DNA from: Alcanivorax sp.
GTDB taxonomy: Bacteria > Pseudomonadota > Gammaproteobacteria > Pseudomonadales > Alcanivoracaceae
Direction of reading: 5' to 3'
Assembly (NCBI GenBank): GCA_022565695.1
Contig: JAIUME010000003.1
Coordinates: 269,209-333,208, forward strand
Length of the DNA stretch: 64,000 nucleotides
The notes beneath the pieces are model-generated. The model made no database searches and was not told where the DNA came from. It was given only the letters and a program-made list of their open reading frames with translations. This document shows, piece after piece, positions 20,790-30,841 of this stretch; the stretch's first letter is position 1, and each line of letters begins with the position of its first letter. A program made the position numbers and the translations under genes.

Positions 20790-21446
20790 TTGTTTCGCAC
20801 CCGGGTCAAGATATGTGGCATCACCCGCGCCGACGACGCGCTGGCTGCGGCGCGTGCGGGTGCGGACGCCATCGGTCTCGTGTTCTACGGCCCCAGCCCT
20901 CGTGCGGTGACAGCAGAGCAGGCTGCGGCAATATGCGCCGTGCTGCCGCCTTTCGTGACCACCGTGGGGCTGTTTGTCGACGCCACGGAGGCCGAGGTGG
21001 CTGCCGTGCTGTCCCGGGTGCCGCTGGACCTGTTGCAGTTCCATGGCGATGAGACACCCGAGTACTGCCGCCGTTTTGACACGCCCTGGATCAAGGCGCT
21101 GGCGATGCGGGATGGGCTGGATGTCGCCGCTTGCGCGACGCGCTATGCCGGTGCGCGAGGCTTGCTACTGGATGCCTGGGTGCCCGGTGTGCCCGGTGGT
21201 ACGGGTGAAGTATTCGACTGGGCGCGCATTCCCGACGCGTTGCCCATGCCGGTTGTGCTGGCCGGGGGGCTGACCCCGGACAACGTGGCCCAGGCCATCG
21301 CCAGGGTTCAGCCCTGGGCGGTGGATGTCAGCGGTGGTGTTGAGGCCCGTGATGCGTCAGGTGATGCATTGCGCGGCATCAAGTCTGCCGAGGCCATGAA
21401 AGCATTTATTCAGCAGGTTCAACTGCGAGGAGTAGAAGGTGGCTGA
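20790..21446 (+). CDS. trpF: Phosphoribosylanthranilate isomerase
   Basis: Third step of tryptophan synthesis: N-(5-phosphoribosyl)anthranilate to the carboxyphenylamino-deoxyribulose phosphate. The 218-residue TIM barrel starts [20 protein letters not shown], with the catalytic cysteine in KICGIT and the aspartate in VDVSGGVE (about 178-185). The start codon is TTG 20790 with GGAGA (20779-20783) upstream. It overlaps trpB by eight bases, so the two are coupled. trpD/trpC are not in the window. Confidence 0.96.
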   Translation: MFRTRVKICGITRADDALAAARAGADAIGLVFYGPSPRAVTAEQAAAICAVLPPFVTTVGLFVDATEAEVAAVLSRVPLDLLQFHGDETPEYCRRFDTPWIKALAMRDGLDVAACATRYAGARGLLLDAWVPGVPGGTGEVFDWARIPDALPMPVVLAGGLTPDNVAQAIARVQPWAVDVSGGVEARDASGDALRGIKSAEAMKAFIQQVQLRGVEGG

Positions 21447-22659
21447 ACGTCCCGATTATGCAGCGTTTCCCGATGCCCGCGGGCACTTTGGTGCTTACGG
21501 CGGCCGGTTTGTGTCCGAGACACTGATGGCTGCGCTGAACGAGCTTGAGGAAACCTATCTTCAACTGCGCGACGATCCGGTGTTTCGCGCCGATTTCGAC
21601 CAGGATATGGCCGATTATGTGGGCCGTCCGTCGCCCCTGTATCTGGCCGAACGCTGGAGCGACAAGATTGGCGGTGCGCGCATCTGGCTCAAGCGTGAGG
21701 ACCTCAATCACACCGGCTCCCACAAGGTGAATAACACCATTGGCCAGGCACTGCTGGCCAAGCACATGGGCAAGCCGAGAGTGATTGCCGAAACCGGCGC
21801 AGGGCAGCACGGTGTGGCAACAGCCACCGTCGCGGCGCGGCTGGGTTTGAAGTGCCAGGTCTACATGGGCGCAGAGGACGTCGAGCGTCAGAAGCTCAAT
21901 GTCTTCAGGATGCGCCTGTTAGGTGCGGAGGTGATTCCGGTCACCTCCGGGTCTGCAACACTCAAGGACGCCATGAATGAAGCCATGCGCGACTGGGTGA
22001 CCAATGTGGATGATACCTTCTACATCATCGGCACCGTGGCGGGGCCCCATCCGTACCCGATGCTGGTGCGGGATTTCCATCGCATCATCGGCCTGGAGGC
22101 ACGCGAGCAGTTCATGAGCCGCCATGAGGGCCGGTTGCCGGATGCCCTGGTGGCCTGTGTTGGTGGCGGTTCCAACGCCATAGGGCTGTTCCATCCGTTC
22201 CTGAATGATGATGGCGTGGCCATGTACGGCGTGGAAGCCGGGGGCGATGGTCTCGAGACCGGCCGTCATGCGGCGCCGCTGGCTGCCGGGCGCCCGGGTG
22301 TGTTGCACGGCAACCGGACCTATCTGATGGAAGATCAGGACGGCCAGATCATTCCGACCCATTCTGTGTCTGCGGGGCTGGATTATCCCGGCGTCGGGCC
22401 TGAACATGCCTGGTTGAAAGACATGGGGCGGGTGCAGTATGTGTCCGTGACCGACAAGGAAGTGCTGGTCGCCTTCCATGAACTGACCCGCACCGAAGGC
22501 ATCATGCCGGCCCTGGAAACCGCTCACGCCGTGGCATACGCCGGCAAGCTGGCGAAGACCATGTCCCGTGACCAACACATCATCATCAATCTGTCTGGCC
22601 GGGGCGACAAGGACATCCATACTGTCGCCGCAATGGAAGGCCCGAAACACCCATCGTGA
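21439..22659 (+). CDS. trpB: Tryptophan synthase beta chain
   Basis: Joins indole and serine to tryptophan with pyridoxal phosphate. The 406-residue protein has the PLP lysine in HTGSHKVNN (about 90-98), the phosphate-binding glycine run [10 protein letters not shown] (about 235-244), and the [13 protein letters not shown] loop. The start is GTG 21439 with AGGAG six bases upstream, inside the end of trpF. It forms the alpha2beta2 complex with TrpA, encoded 10 bases downstream. Confidence 0.98.
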   Translation: MAERPDYAAFPDARGHFGAYGGRFVSETLMAALNELEETYLQLRDDPVFRADFDQDMADYVGRPSPLYLAERWSDKIGGARIWLKREDLNHTGSHKVNNTIGQALLAKHMGKPRVIAETGAGQHGVATATVAARLGLKCQVYMGAEDVERQKLNVFRMRLLGAEVIPVTSGSATLKDAMNEAMRDWVTNVDDTFYIIGTVAGPHPYPMLVRDFHRIIGLEAREQFMSRHEGRLPDALVACVGGGSNAIGLFHPFLNDDGVAMYGVEAGGDGLETGRHAAPLAAGRPGVLHGNRTYLMEDQDGQIIPTHSVSAGLDYPGVGPEHAWLKDMGRVQYVSVTDKEVLVAFHELTRTEGIMPALETAHAVAYAGKLAKTMSRDQHIIINLSGRGDKDIHTVAAMEGPKHPS

Positions 22660-22669
22660 GGAGTAACAG

Positions 22670-23479
22670 GTGAGTCGCATAGCAACATGTTTCGCAGCGC
22701 TGGCAGAACAGGGACGCAAGGCACTGATCCCTTTCGTGACGGCGGGGGACCCGGTGCCTTCAGTCACGGTGCCGCTGATGCACGCGATGGTGGAAGCGGG
22801 CGTCGATGTAATCGAGCTGGGCATGCCGTTTTCGGACCCCATGGCAGACGGGCCAGTGATTCAACTGGCCTGCGAGCGGTCGCTGGCGGGTGGCACGACC
22901 CTGCTGCGGGTGCTCGAGATGGTGACCGAGTTCCGCCGCGACAATGACCACACACCGGTCGTACTGATGGGATACCTGAATCCTGTCGAGGCCATGGGGT
23001 ATGAGGTGTTTGCCGAGCGCGCTGCGAAGGCTGGCGTGGACGGCGTACTGCTGGTGGACCTGCCACCGGAAGAAGCGGAGAGCCTCGCGCCCCTGTTTGA
23101 TCAGCATGGTCTGGATCGGGTATTCCTGCTGGCCCCGACCACCACCGAAGCACGCATGCAGATCATTGCGGCGGCGGGTACCGGTTACCTGTATTACGTG
23201 TCCCTGAAAGGTGTTACCGGCTCCGGTGCCCTGAATGTGGATGAAGTGGCGGCCAAGGTCGAAACAATTCGCAAACATGCAAAATTGCCCATCGGGGTCG
23301 GCTTTGGTATCAAGGACGCTGCATCCGCCCGGGCGATCTCCCGTGTTGCGGATGGTGTTGTGGTAGGCAGTGCGCTGGTACAGCGCATTGCAGACCATGC
23401 CGATGAGCCGGAAAAGATTCCGGCACAGGTGTCGCAACTGCTGGCAGAGATGCGCGCCGCGATGGATGAGAGCGAGTAA
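22670..23479 (+). CDS. trpA: Tryptophan synthase alpha chain
   Basis: Cleaves indole-3-glycerol phosphate to indole and glyceraldehyde-3-phosphate. The 269-residue TIM barrel has the catalytic glutamate and aspartate in [19 protein letters not shown] (about 45-63) and the phosphate-binding GVGFGIKDA (about 211-219). The start is GTG 22670, preceded by GAGGAG. accD begins three bases after its stop codon, so trpFBA and accD are one operon. Confidence 0.98.
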   Translation: MSRIATCFAALAEQGRKALIPFVTAGDPVPSVTVPLMHAMVEAGVDVIELGMPFSDPMADGPVIQLACERSLAGGTTLLRVLEMVTEFRRDNDHTPVVLMGYLNPVEAMGYEVFAERAAKAGVDGVLLVDLPPEEAESLAPLFDQHGLDRVFLLAPTTTEARMQIIAAAGTGYLYYVSLKGVTGSGALNVDEVAAKVETIRKHAKLPIGVGFGIKDAASARAISRVADGVVVGSALVQRIADHADEPEKIPAQVSQLLAEMRAAMDESE

Positions 23480-23482
23480 TAC

Positions 23483-24364
23483 ATGAGCACAAACAACTGG
23501 CTGGAGAAGATCCTTCCCGCAATACGGCGCACCGGCGAAGACCGCCGGGCCAGTGTGCCTGAGGGCCTGTGGCGCAAATGCCCGCGCTGCGACGGGGTCT
23601 TGTACCGGCCGGAGCTTGAGCGCAACCTTGAGGTGTGTCCGAAATGTGGCCATCACATGCGAGTCAGCGCGCGCAAGCGATTGAAGCTGTTTCTCGATGA
23701 GGGTCCCCAGGCAGAAATCGGTGCCGAGCTGATGCCGATCGACCGGCTCAAGTTTCGTGACTCCAAGAAGTACAAGGATCGTCTCGTTGCGGCACAGAAG
23801 GAAACCGGTGAGGGAGATGCCCTGATCGTCATGCGTGGCAGGTTGAAAACGCTGCCGGTGGTCGCTTGTGCCTTCGAATTCCGCTTTATGGGCGGCTCCA
23901 TGGGCTCCGTCGTCGGGGCACGCTTCGTGCGTGCTGTGGACGTCTGTCTGGAGCGCAATATTCCGCTGGTGTGTTTCGCGGCCAGTGGTGGGGCGCGCAT
24001 GCAGGAAGCCCTGTTTTCGCTGATGCAGATGGCCAAGACCAGCGCGGCGCTGCAGCGTATGCGGGAGGCGGGTCTGCCGTTCATCTCGGTGCTGACCGAC
24101 CCGGTCTATGGCGGGGTATCAGCGTCGCTGGCCATGCTGGGTGACGTCAATATTGCCGAGCCGAATGCCCTGATCGGGTTTGCCGGGCCGCGCGTCATCG
24201 AGCAGACGGTACGGCAGAAACTGCCCGAGGGTTTCCAGCGTAGCGAGTTCCTTCTGGATCATGGCGCTATCGACATGATCGTGCATCGCCATGAGATGCG
24301 TGACACCGTGCACCGGCTTCTGGCCAGCATGATGCACGCGCCGGCAGCCGAGCCGGCTGCCTGA
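23483..24364 (+). CDS. accD: Acetyl-CoA carboxylase carboxyltransferase subunit beta
   Basis: Forms malonyl-CoA together with AccA, AccB and AccC, the first step of fatty acid synthesis. The 293-residue protein has the N-terminal four-cysteine zinc ribbon (CPRCDG, then CPKCGHH, about residues 33-56) and the carboxyltransferase core with [18 protein letters not shown] and [14 protein letters not shown]. It is followed by a GC hairpin. Confidence 0.98.
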   Translation: MSTNNWLEKILPAIRRTGEDRRASVPEGLWRKCPRCDGVLYRPELERNLEVCPKCGHHMRVSARKRLKLFLDEGPQAEIGAELMPIDRLKFRDSKKYKDRLVAAQKETGEGDALIVMRGRLKTLPVVACAFEFRFMGGSMGSVVGARFVRAVDVCLERNIPLVCFAASGGARMQEALFSLMQMAKTSAALQRMREAGLPFISVLTDPVYGGVSASLAMLGDVNIAEPNALIGFAGPRVIEQTVRQKLPEGFQRSEFLLDHGAIDMIVHRHEMRDTVHRLLASMMHAPAAEPAA

Positions 24365-24372
24365 TTCCCTGT

Positions 24373-24396
24373 CCCGGCCGCAGGGCCGGGGCGTTT
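24373..24396 (+). terminator. Probable rho-independent terminator after accD
   Basis: CCCGGCC, loop GCAG, GGCCGGG, a 7-bp perfect GC stem, followed by GCGTTTGC. It starts eight bases after the accD stop. The T-run is short (TTT), so termination may be partial, and folC may have its own promoter or be expressed by read-through. Confidence 0.65.
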
Positions 24397-24419
24397 GCCG
24401 ATCTTTCGGGCGTTGCTTA

Positions 24420-24454
24420 CATGGCTCCATGGCTCGCATGACTCGCATCACTGG
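24420..24454 (+). repeat. 9-bp imperfect repeat (catggctcg) over the folC start codon
   Basis: catggctc (24420-24427), catggctcg (24428-24436), catgactcg (24437-24445), catcactgg (24446-24454). The ATGs at 24429 and 24438 are nine bases apart and both in the folC frame; the ATG at 24421 is out of frame. Confidence 0.75.
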
Positions 24455-25835
24455 CGCTGACAATACGGCCCCTGCCATGCCTGATGATCTGCCAGGCTGG
24501 TTGTCGCACATTGAATCCCTGCATAGTCGCGAAATCGATATGGGCCTGCCGCGTATCCGGGACGTGGCGATGCGCCTTTCCCTCTTGCCCTGGTCCGGGC
24601 CGGTGGTGACCGTCGCCGGCACCAATGGCAAGGGCTCCACGGTGGCGTTGTTGCACGCGCTGGCTTCCGCAGCGGGTTATCGCACCGGGGTTTATACATC
24701 GCCCCATATCCTGCGTTTCAATGAGCGTGTCCAGGTGGCAGGGCAGCCTGCGGATGATGCGTCCCTGTGCAGGGCTTTCGCTGCGGTGGAAGTGGCGCGG
24801 GGCGAGACCCCGCTGACCTATTTCGAGTTCTCCACCCTGGCCGCGTTGTGGCTGTTTCGTGAAGCGGCGCCGGATCTGTTGATTCTCGAGGTCGGCCTGG
24901 GCGGTCGTCTGGATGCGGTCAATCTGGTCGATCCCACAGTGGCCGTGGTCACGTCGGTCGGGCTCGACCATACCGACTGGCTGGGTGATACCCGCGATGC
25001 GATTGCCACCGAAAAGGCCGGCATTCGTCGTCCCGGGGTGCCGCTGCTTTATGGCGAAGAGGATATGCCGCCGGTGGTGGCCGAACTGGCCGCTGCCGAC
25101 GGGGTGCCGCTACTGCGTGCCGGGCAGGCCTTTGGCAGTGTGGAGCATCGGGAAGAGGGTGCCGATTCGGTGATCTGGTGGCAGCAATCTGGTCAAGCCT
25201 CTCATCAATCCGGTCAGGTCTCTCATCAGCCCGGTCAAGCCTGTCATCAATCCGGTCAAGCCTCTCATCAGCCCGGTCAAGCCTGTCGCCTGACAACGCC
25301 GCCGGTGTGGCTGGGGGCTGACAATCTGGCTACGGCCGTCCAGGCGCTCGCCGTGCTGGACATGCTGCCGGCGGGCCCGGTTATTCAGCGGGTGGCGGAT
25401 GAACTCCGGCTGCCCGGTCGTTGTCAGCATCTGCGGTGGGGCGGCATCGACTGGTATCTGGATGTCGGTCACAATCAGGAGGCGTTGTCGCGGTTCCTGA
25501 ACCGGCTCCCCCCGGTTGCGACCGGGGGTAATACACTGGCGGTGTGTGCGATGCTGGCCGACAAGCGCGCGGAGGCACTGCTGCCGTTTCGCGACCAGGT
25601 GAGTCACTGGTTTCTGGCTGACTTGCCGCCGCCGAGAGGCGGGCAGGGCGCGCGACTGCGTGCAGCGCTGGATGATGCCAGGCCCGCCAGCCCCGTGCTC
25701 GCCACGCTGCATGAGACGGTGGAGTCTGCGGTACAGGCGGCTGCTGCAGCAGCGAGCCCCGGTGACCGCGTGCTGGTGTTCGGTTCTTTTTACACGGTTG
25801 CCGCAGCGCAATCCATGCTCAACAGAACGTCGTGA
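24429..25835 (+). CDS. folC: Bifunctional folylpolyglutamate synthase / dihydrofolate synthase
   Basis: Adds glutamate to dihydropteroate and to reduced folates. Of 468 residues, the P-loop TVAGTNGKGSTVALLHAL is at about 60-77, followed by the Mur-ligase-like core (VGLGGRLDAVN, VGLDHTDWLGDT) and a C-terminal domain with YLDVGHNQEAL. Between the two domains, at about residues 254-287, it carries an inserted tract of SGQASHQ-type heptapeptides encoded by a 21-bp tandem repeat; this is absent from normal FolC and makes the protein longer than the usual 420-435. The frame is not broken. The start is uncertain: ATG 24429, 24438 or 24477 (MPDDLPGWL, closest to homologs). The genes dedD and cvpA follow. 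Confidence 0.95.
   Translation: MARMTRITGADNTAPAMPDDLPGWLSHIESLHSREIDMGLPRIRDVAMRLSLLPWSGPVVTVAGTNGKGSTVALLHALASAAGYRTGVYTSPHILRFNERVQVAGQPADDASLCRAFAAVEVARGETPLTYFEFSTLAALWLFREAAPDLLILEVGLGGRLDAVNLVDPTVAVVTSVGLDHTDWLGDTRDAIATEKAGIRRPGVPLLYGEEDMPPVVAELAAADGVPLLRAGQAFGSVEHREEGADSVIWWQQSGQASHQSGQVSHQPGQACHQSGQASHQPGQACRLTTPPVWLGADNLATAVQALAVLDMLPAGPVIQRVADELRLPGRCQHLRWGGIDWYLDVGHNQEALSRFLNRLPPVATGGNTLAVCAMLADKRAEALLPFRDQVSHWFLADLPPPRGGQGARLRAALDDARPASPVLATLHETVESAVQAAAAAASPGDRVLVFGSFYTVAAAQSMLNRTS
25188..25290 (+). repeat. In-frame 21-bp minisatellite inside folC, about 4.9 copies
   Basis: Units begin at 25188, 25209, 25230, 25251 and 25272 (the last incomplete). Each has the core ccggtcaagcctctcatca, with changes at few positions, some alternating between units (odd-even variants tccggt...cag and cccggt...caa), which suggests that a two-unit block was itself duplicated. 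Encoded heptads are SGQASHQ, SGQVSHQ, PGQACHQ, SGQASHQ and PGQAC. The unit is seven codons, so copy number can change without a frameshift. Confidence 0.95.
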
Positions 25836-25874
25836 TCAACAGAGTGCCAGGCCAGGGATGACGGAGATGCGGAT

Positions 25875-26519
25875 ATGAACAGGCAGGTAACCCAGCGTAT
25901 CGTCGGCATCATACTGCTGTTGCTACTGGCGGCTATCGTGACGCCATTCCTGCTGCGTAGCCCGGAGGAAGTGCGTGTGGCGCTGGATCTGAGCCTGCCG
26001 CCGCCGCCGGATTCGCCGGCAATGGCCATCGAGCCGGTGGTCACCGATGCAGAAGTGGCCGAGTTTGACGCGCGCATCAGCGATGAGCGCGAGAGCGTGC
26101 GTCGCACGGCGGAGGATGCCGAGCCCCTGGTCGGGGCACCTGACGCCGGCGAGGGCGCTGCGGAAGAGGGCACGGAGATCAGTGTTGCAGACGTGCAGGA
26201 TCAGGATGCAGCTGATGCCGGGGCTGATAGAGGGGCTGGTACAGAGGCTTCTGCCGCTGAGCCTGCGGCCCAACTGTCAGGCTGGGCCGTCCAGGTCGGC
26301 AGCTTCAGCCGTCTCGCCGGTGCAGAAAGCCTCGCACAACGGTTACGCGATGCGGGCTACCGGGCCTTCACTCGCCCATTCGAACAATCCGGGCAGACCT
26401 TGCATCGGGTCTATCTCGGGCCAGAGCTGGACCGTGACCGGGCGCGCGACCTGCGTGAGCGCATCGCGGCGGACGACAGCTTCGGCCTGCAGGGGCTGGT
26501 GGTATCAGTCGGGCCCTGA
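25875..26519 (+). CDS. dedD: SPOR-domain cell-division protein, DedD-like
   Basis: A 214-residue membrane protein: short cytoplasmic tail, one transmembrane helix (about 8-29, IVGIILLLLLAAIVTPFLL), an acidic Ala/Pro-rich periplasmic linker and a C-terminal SPOR domain (about 135-214, GWAVQVGSFSRLAGAESLAQRL...RVYLGPELDRDRA). SPOR domains bind denuded peptidoglycan at the septum; E. coli DedD has the same layout and the same place between folC and cvpA. GGAG lies upstream of the ATG at 25875. Confidence 0.92.
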   Translation: MNRQVTQRIVGIILLLLLAAIVTPFLLRSPEEVRVALDLSLPPPPDSPAMAIEPVVTDAEVAEFDARISDERESVRRTAEDAEPLVGAPDAGEGAAEEGTEISVADVQDQDAADAGADRGAGTEASAAEPAAQLSGWAVQVGSFSRLAGAESLAQRLRDAGYRAFTRPFEQSGQTLHRVYLGPELDRDRARDLRERIAADDSFGLQGLVVSVGP

Positions 26520-26625
26520 CAAGCGCCTCTGATGGCAGCCCCTGCTGCGTGCAAAATCCTCGCTCCGGCGTGGGCAATGGCCTGCGCCTCTGCTACCATT
26601 CGCGTCCTCATCATGTGGTGCGGAT

Positions 26626-27114
26626 ATGAACCTGGCAGACGGCGTGATCCTCTTCATTATAGCCGTGTCGGCGCTGATCAGTGTGCGGCGCGGGTTCATG
26701 CGCGAAGCCTTCTCCCTGGTCACCTGGGTGGCCGCTTTTGTCGTTGCCCGATTGTTCGGTCCGGGTCTCGAGGTGATGCTGGAATCCTCGATTGAAACGC
26801 CGAGCATACGTATGGCTGTGGCGTTCGGGAGCCTGTTTGCCGCCACCCTGATTGTCGGGGCGCTGATCAATCACCTGTTGGGCGAACTGGTCCGTGTGAC
26901 CGGGCTCAGCGGCACGGATCGCCTGTTCGGGATGGTATTCGGTGCCGTGCGTGGCATGGTGGTTGTGATCGTGCTGGTGGCACTGGCAGGACCGATGTTT
27001 GTGGAAGATGCCTGGTGGCAGCAGTCGATGCTGGTGCCCCAGTTTGCAATGATGGAAGACTGGTCGCGACAGCTCGCTGAAGAGTTTGTCGCGTTTCTGA
27101 TGAATATTGGCTAG
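26626..27114 (+). CDS. cvpA: CvpA family protein
   Basis: A 162-residue inner-membrane protein with four hydrophobic segments, matching the colicin V production protein family: [34 protein letters not shown] at the N-terminus is the family signature. E. coli CvpA is needed for colicin V export and envelope homeostasis; its molecular role is unclear. It ends 11 bases before purF, the order known in E. coli and Pseudomonas. Confidence 0.95.
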   Translation: MNLADGVILFIIAVSALISVRRGFMREAFSLVTWVAAFVVARLFGPGLEVMLESSIETPSIRMAVAFGSLFAATLIVGALINHLLGELVRVTGLSGTDRLFGMVFGAVRGMVVVIVLVALAGPMFVEDAWWQQSMLVPQFAMMEDWSRQLAEEFVAFLMNIG

Positions 27115-27125
27115 GGGAACCGAAC

Positions 27126-28655
27126 ATGTGCGGGATTGTGGGCATTGTCGGGCACTCGAACGTAAATCAGAGCATTTATGATGCGCTGACCGTTCTTCAG
27201 CATCGTGGCCAGGATGCCGCGGGTATTGTCACCTGTGATGGTGATCGCCTGTTCCTGCGCAAGGACAATGGCATGGTGCGGGATGTGTTCCGTAACCGGC
27301 ACATGCGTCGTCTGGTGGGCAACATGGGGATCGGCCATGTGCGCTATCCGACGGCGGGCTCTTCCAGCTCCGCCGAGGCGCAGCCGTTCTATGTCAACTC
27401 GCCCTACGGCATCACCCTGGCGCACAACGGTAACCTGACCAATTCCCAGGCCCTGGCGGAAGACATCTTTCGCGCTGACCTCCGCCACATCAACACCACC
27501 TCGGATTCCGAAGTGCTGTTGAATGTATTTGCCCATGAATTGCAGCAGTTGGGCAAGCTGGTGCCGGGCCCGGACGATATCTTCAATGCGGTGCGGCGAG
27601 TGCATGAGCGCGTGGAAGGCGCGTATGCGGTGGTGGTGATGATCACCGGCTACGGCATTCTGGCATTCCGCGACCCCTATGGCGTGCGTCCGGTCTGCTA
27701 CGGCAAGCGTGAAACCAGCCGGGGCGTAGAATATATGGTGGCGTCCGAAAGCGTCGCGCTGTCTGCCCTGGGCTTCCACCTTGAGCGGGATCTGGCGCCG
27801 GGCGAAGCCATCTACATCACCGCCGATGGCAAGCTGCATACCCAGCTTTGCGCTGAGGGTGCGCAGCTCTCGCCGTGCATTTTCGAGCAGGTCTATCTGG
27901 CCCGCCCGGATTCCATCATGGATAACATCTCCGTCTACAAGGCGCGCCTGCGCATGGGCGACAAGCTGGCGGAAAAGATTCTGCGCGTATGGCCGGATCA
28001 CGACATTGATGTGGTCATCCCGATTCCGGATACCAGCCGTACCTCGGCGCTGCAACTGGCGAACACGCTGGAAGTGAAGTACCGCGAAGGTTTCATCAAG
28101 AATCGCTATATCGGCCGTACCTTCATCATGCCCGGCCAGCAGCAGCGCAAGAAATCCGTGCGCCAGAAACTCAACGCCATCGAGCTGGAGTTCAGTGGCA
28201 AGAATGTGTTGCTGGTGGACGATTCCATTGTGCGTGGCACAACCTGCAACGAGATCATCCAGATGGCGCGAGAAGCCGGTGCAAGGAAGGTGTATTTCGC
28301 CTCTGCCGCGCCGCCCGTGCAATTCCCCAATGTGTACGGCATTGATATGCCCGCTGCCCGGGAGCTGATTGCCCATGGTCGTAGCGTCGAGGAGATCTGT
28401 GAATTGATCGGTGCAGATCGCCTGATCTATCAGGATCTGCCGGATCTGATCGAAGCCTGCCGTGAGGGCAACAGCAGTATCGAACATTTCGAGTGTTCGG
28501 TATTTGACGGCAACTACCTGGCCGGTAATATCAATCGGGATTACCTGGATTATCTGGAGCATCTGCGCAGCGAGACCTCCAAGCGCGAACGCGACCAGGA
28601 ACGCTCCGCCGCGCTGGCAGAAAACGGCGCCATCGATTTGCATAACGCGGAATAA
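27126..28655 (+). CDS. purF: Amidophosphoribosyltransferase
   Basis: Commits PRPP to purine synthesis by making 5-phosphoribosylamine with glutamine as amide donor. The 509-residue protein begins [10 protein letters not shown]; Cys2 becomes the N-terminal nucleophile of the Ntn glutaminase domain (residues 2 to about 235). The phosphoribosyltransferase domain contains the PRPP loop [19 protein letters not shown] (about 358-376). Length is close to the E. coli enzyme (505). Confidence 0.98.
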   Translation: MCGIVGIVGHSNVNQSIYDALTVLQHRGQDAAGIVTCDGDRLFLRKDNGMVRDVFRNRHMRRLVGNMGIGHVRYPTAGSSSSAEAQPFYVNSPYGITLAHNGNLTNSQALAEDIFRADLRHINTTSDSEVLLNVFAHELQQLGKLVPGPDDIFNAVRRVHERVEGAYAVVVMITGYGILAFRDPYGVRPVCYGKRETSRGVEYMVASESVALSALGFHLERDLAPGEAIYITADGKLHTQLCAEGAQLSPCIFEQVYLARPDSIMDNISVYKARLRMGDKLAEKILRVWPDHDIDVVIPIPDTSRTSALQLANTLEVKYREGFIKNRYIGRTFIMPGQQQRKKSVRQKLNAIELEFSGKNVLLVDDSIVRGTTCNEIIQMAREAGARKVYFASAAPPVQFPNVYGIDMPAARELIAHGRSVEEICELIGADRLIYQDLPDLIEACREGNSSIEHFECSVFDGNYLAGNINRDYLDYLEHLRSETSKRERDQERSAALAENGAIDLHNAE

Positions 28656-28685
28656 GCGCTGAATAAATGACATAGGAAGAACCCC

Positions 28686-29909
28686 ATGGCAGAGCGGCAA
28701 TTGCCGGATGATCTGAGTCTCGACACCCTGGCCATCCGGGCCGCTGAGCTGCGCACGGACGAAATGTCCCATTCCGAAGCCCTGTTCCTGACGTCCAGTT
28801 TCGTCTATGAGTCAGCGGCGCAGGCTGCGGCGCGTTTCTCCGGCGAGGAGCCGGGCAACGTCTACTCCCGCTTTACCAACCCGACCGTCCGTTCTTTCGA
28901 GCAACGCCTGGCGGCGCTCGAGGGTGGTGAACGCTGCGTGGCCTTTGCCTCCGGCATGGCGGCCATTACCGCTATCTTCATGTCACTGCTGAATCCCCGC
29001 GACCATATCGTCAGTTCCCGTGGGGTGTTCGGCACCACCAATGTGGTCTATGACAAGTACCTGAAGAAATTCGGTATCGAGACCACCCTGGTGGATCTGG
29101 CAGATCTGGATGCCTGGCGTGCTGCGATACGCCCGGAGACCCGTTTTCTGTATCTGGAAACGCCATCCAATCCGTTGGCGGAAGTGGGGGATATTCGCGC
29201 GCTGGCTGATCTGGCCCATGAACATGGTGCCTGGCTTGTGGTGGATAACTGTTTCTGCACCCCCGCATTGCAGCGGCCGCTGGATATGGGCGCAGACTTC
29301 ATCATTCACAGCGCCACCAAGTACCTCGATGGGCAAGGGCGTTGCCTTGGCGGGGCTGTGGTTGGCCCGGCGGAGCCGATGAACGAGGTGCTGGGTTTTC
29401 TGCGTACCTGCGGCGCAACCCTGAGCCCCTTCAATGCCTGGGTATTCCTCAAAGGTCTGGAAACCCTGTCATTGCGTATGCAGGCGCACTCGCGCAATGC
29501 CCAGGCTCTGGCGGAGTGGTTGTCGGCGCAGCCCGGCATCGCCAGGGTTCATTACGCTGGCCTCACGTCCCATCCGCATCATGAGTTGGCAAAGCGCCAA
29601 CAAAGTGCGTTCGGAGGGGTGCTGTCCTTCGAGGTGGAGGACAGTGCCGGCAAGCGGGACCGTCAGGCCGCCTGGCGTTTCATCGACGCCACCCGGCTGG
29701 TGTCGATCACCGCCAACCTCGGAGACGTCAAGACAACCATTACACACCCGGCATCCACCACCCATGGTCGTGTCAGTGATGAGGAAAAGCAGCGCTCGGG
29801 CATCCGCGAAAACCTGATTCGCGTCGCCGTGGGCCTGGAGGGCATCGCTGACCTGAAGGCAGATATGGCGCGCGGCATCGCTGCGCTGGGGCAGGCGCCG
29901 GGCAAATAG
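28686..29909 (+). CDS. metZ: O-succinylhomoserine sulfhydrylase
   Basis: Makes homocysteine directly from O-succinylhomoserine and sulfide, the methionine route used by Pseudomonas and relatives instead of MetB/MetC. The 407-residue Cys/Met-metabolism PLP enzyme has YSRFTNPTVRSFEQRLAALEGG (about 59-80) and the PLP lysine in HSATKYLDGQGRCLGG (about 206-221). The location after purF and the RSGIRENLIRVAVGLE C-terminus are as in pseudomonad MetZ. An O-acetylhomoserine enzyme is possible but less likely. Confidence 0.93.
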   Translation: MAERQLPDDLSLDTLAIRAAELRTDEMSHSEALFLTSSFVYESAAQAAARFSGEEPGNVYSRFTNPTVRSFEQRLAALEGGERCVAFASGMAAITAIFMSLLNPRDHIVSSRGVFGTTNVVYDKYLKKFGIETTLVDLADLDAWRAAIRPETRFLYLETPSNPLAEVGDIRALADLAHEHGAWLVVDNCFCTPALQRPLDMGADFIIHSATKYLDGQGRCLGGAVVGPAEPMNEVLGFLRTCGATLSPFNAWVFLKGLETLSLRMQAHSRNAQALAEWLSAQPGIARVHYAGLTSHPHHELAKRQQSAFGGVLSFEVEDSAGKRDRQAAWRFIDATRLVSITANLGDVKTTITHPASTTHGRVSDEEKQRSGIRENLIRVAVGLEGIADLKADMARGIAALGQAPGK

Positions 29910-29932
29910 TGATCTGAAATCTGGGGATTCTG

Positions 29933-30841
29933 ATGCAAAAGCTTCATGACGCGCTTGAGCGTGTCGGCAAGGTCGTACTGGGCAAGGATGAACAGATACG
30001 ACTGGCAGTTGCCTGCATGCTGGCCCGGGGGCATTTGCTGATCGAGGACCTCCCCGGTATGGGCAAGACAACGCTGGCCCACGCGTTGTCGCGAATCTTC
30101 TCGCTGGATTATCAGCGGGTGCAGTTCACCAGTGACATGTTGCCCGCCGACATTCTCGGCGTCTCGGTGTTTGACCCGGAAAGCCGTCGCTTCGAACTGC
30201 GCAAGGGCCCGGTCTTCACGCAACTGCTGCTGGCTGATGAGATCAATCGCGCCACGCCGAAAACCCAGAGTGCCCTGCTTGAGGCCATGGAGGAAGGGCA
30301 GGTGACTCAGGATGGCGAAAGTCGTCCGCTGCCGGAGCCGTTCTTTGTTGTGGCCACCCAGAATCCCCTGGATCAGGGCGGCACGTTTCCGCTGCCGGAA
30401 TCCCAGCTTGACCGTTTTCTGATGCGTATCAGCCTCGGCTACCCGGCGCCGGAGGCCGAGATGGCGTTGCTGCGCGCCGGCGATCTGCGCGAACGGGCAC
30501 TGGACATGACGCCGGCGCTGACCGTGGCAGAGTTGATGGCGCTGATGGCCGAGGTGGAGCAGGTGCACGCCTCGGACGACCTGCTGGATTACCTTCAGCG
30601 TCTGCTGGAACACAGCCGGGGTTGTGGTTGGTTCGCCGCCGGGCTCTCGCCCCGTGCCGGGCTGGGGGTACTGCGGGCGGCCCGCGCCTGGGCACTGCTG
30701 GACAAGCGCAAGTACGTCATACCCGAGGATATTCAGGCGGTGCTGAAGCCGGTTTGTGAACACCGCCTGCAGTCTGCGGCAGGGGGCGCGGCAGGGGGCT
30801 CTGCCAGCCGTCTGCTCGAGGCTGTGCCGGTGGTCCTCTGA
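29933..30841 (+). CDS. MoxR-family AAA ATPase
   Basis: A 302-residue AAA+ ATPase with Walker A in LIEDLPGMGKTTLAHAL (about 34-50), Walker B with LLLADEINRATPKTQSALLEAMEEGQVT (about 98-125) and the sensor region VVATQNPLDQGGTFPLPESQLDRFLMRI. MoxR ATPases act as chaperones for maturation of partner complexes. It overlaps the DUF58 gene by one base (TGATG) and starts the operon moxR - DUF58 - tgpA, which recurs in gammaproteobacteria and probably works on one envelope-associated complex. Confidence 0.95.
   Translation: MQKLHDALERVGKVVLGKDEQIRLAVACMLARGHLLIEDLPGMGKTTLAHALSRIFSLDYQRVQFTSDMLPADILGVSVFDPESRRFELRKGPVFTQLLLADEINRATPKTQSALLEAMEEGQVTQDGESRPLPEPFFVVATQNPLDQGGTFPLPESQLDRFLMRISLGYPAPEAEMALLRAGDLRERALDMTPALTVAELMALMAEVEQVHASDDLLDYLQRLLEHSRGCGWFAAGLSPRAGLGVLRAARAWALLDKRKYVIPEDIQAVLKPVCEHRLQSAAGGAAGGSASRLLEAVPVVL

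Noticed and set aside
24361..24428. Frameshift or pseudogene at the folC start, because of repeated ATGs
   Set aside because: The folC frame is continuous and the P-loop and both domains are intact.
25188..25290. CRISPR-like array
   Set aside because: Units are contiguous with no spacers, in frame within folC, and no cas genes are near.
27111..28772. 553-codon minus-strand open frame across purF
   Set aside because: Antisense shadow of purF with low-complexity His/Gln-rich translation.
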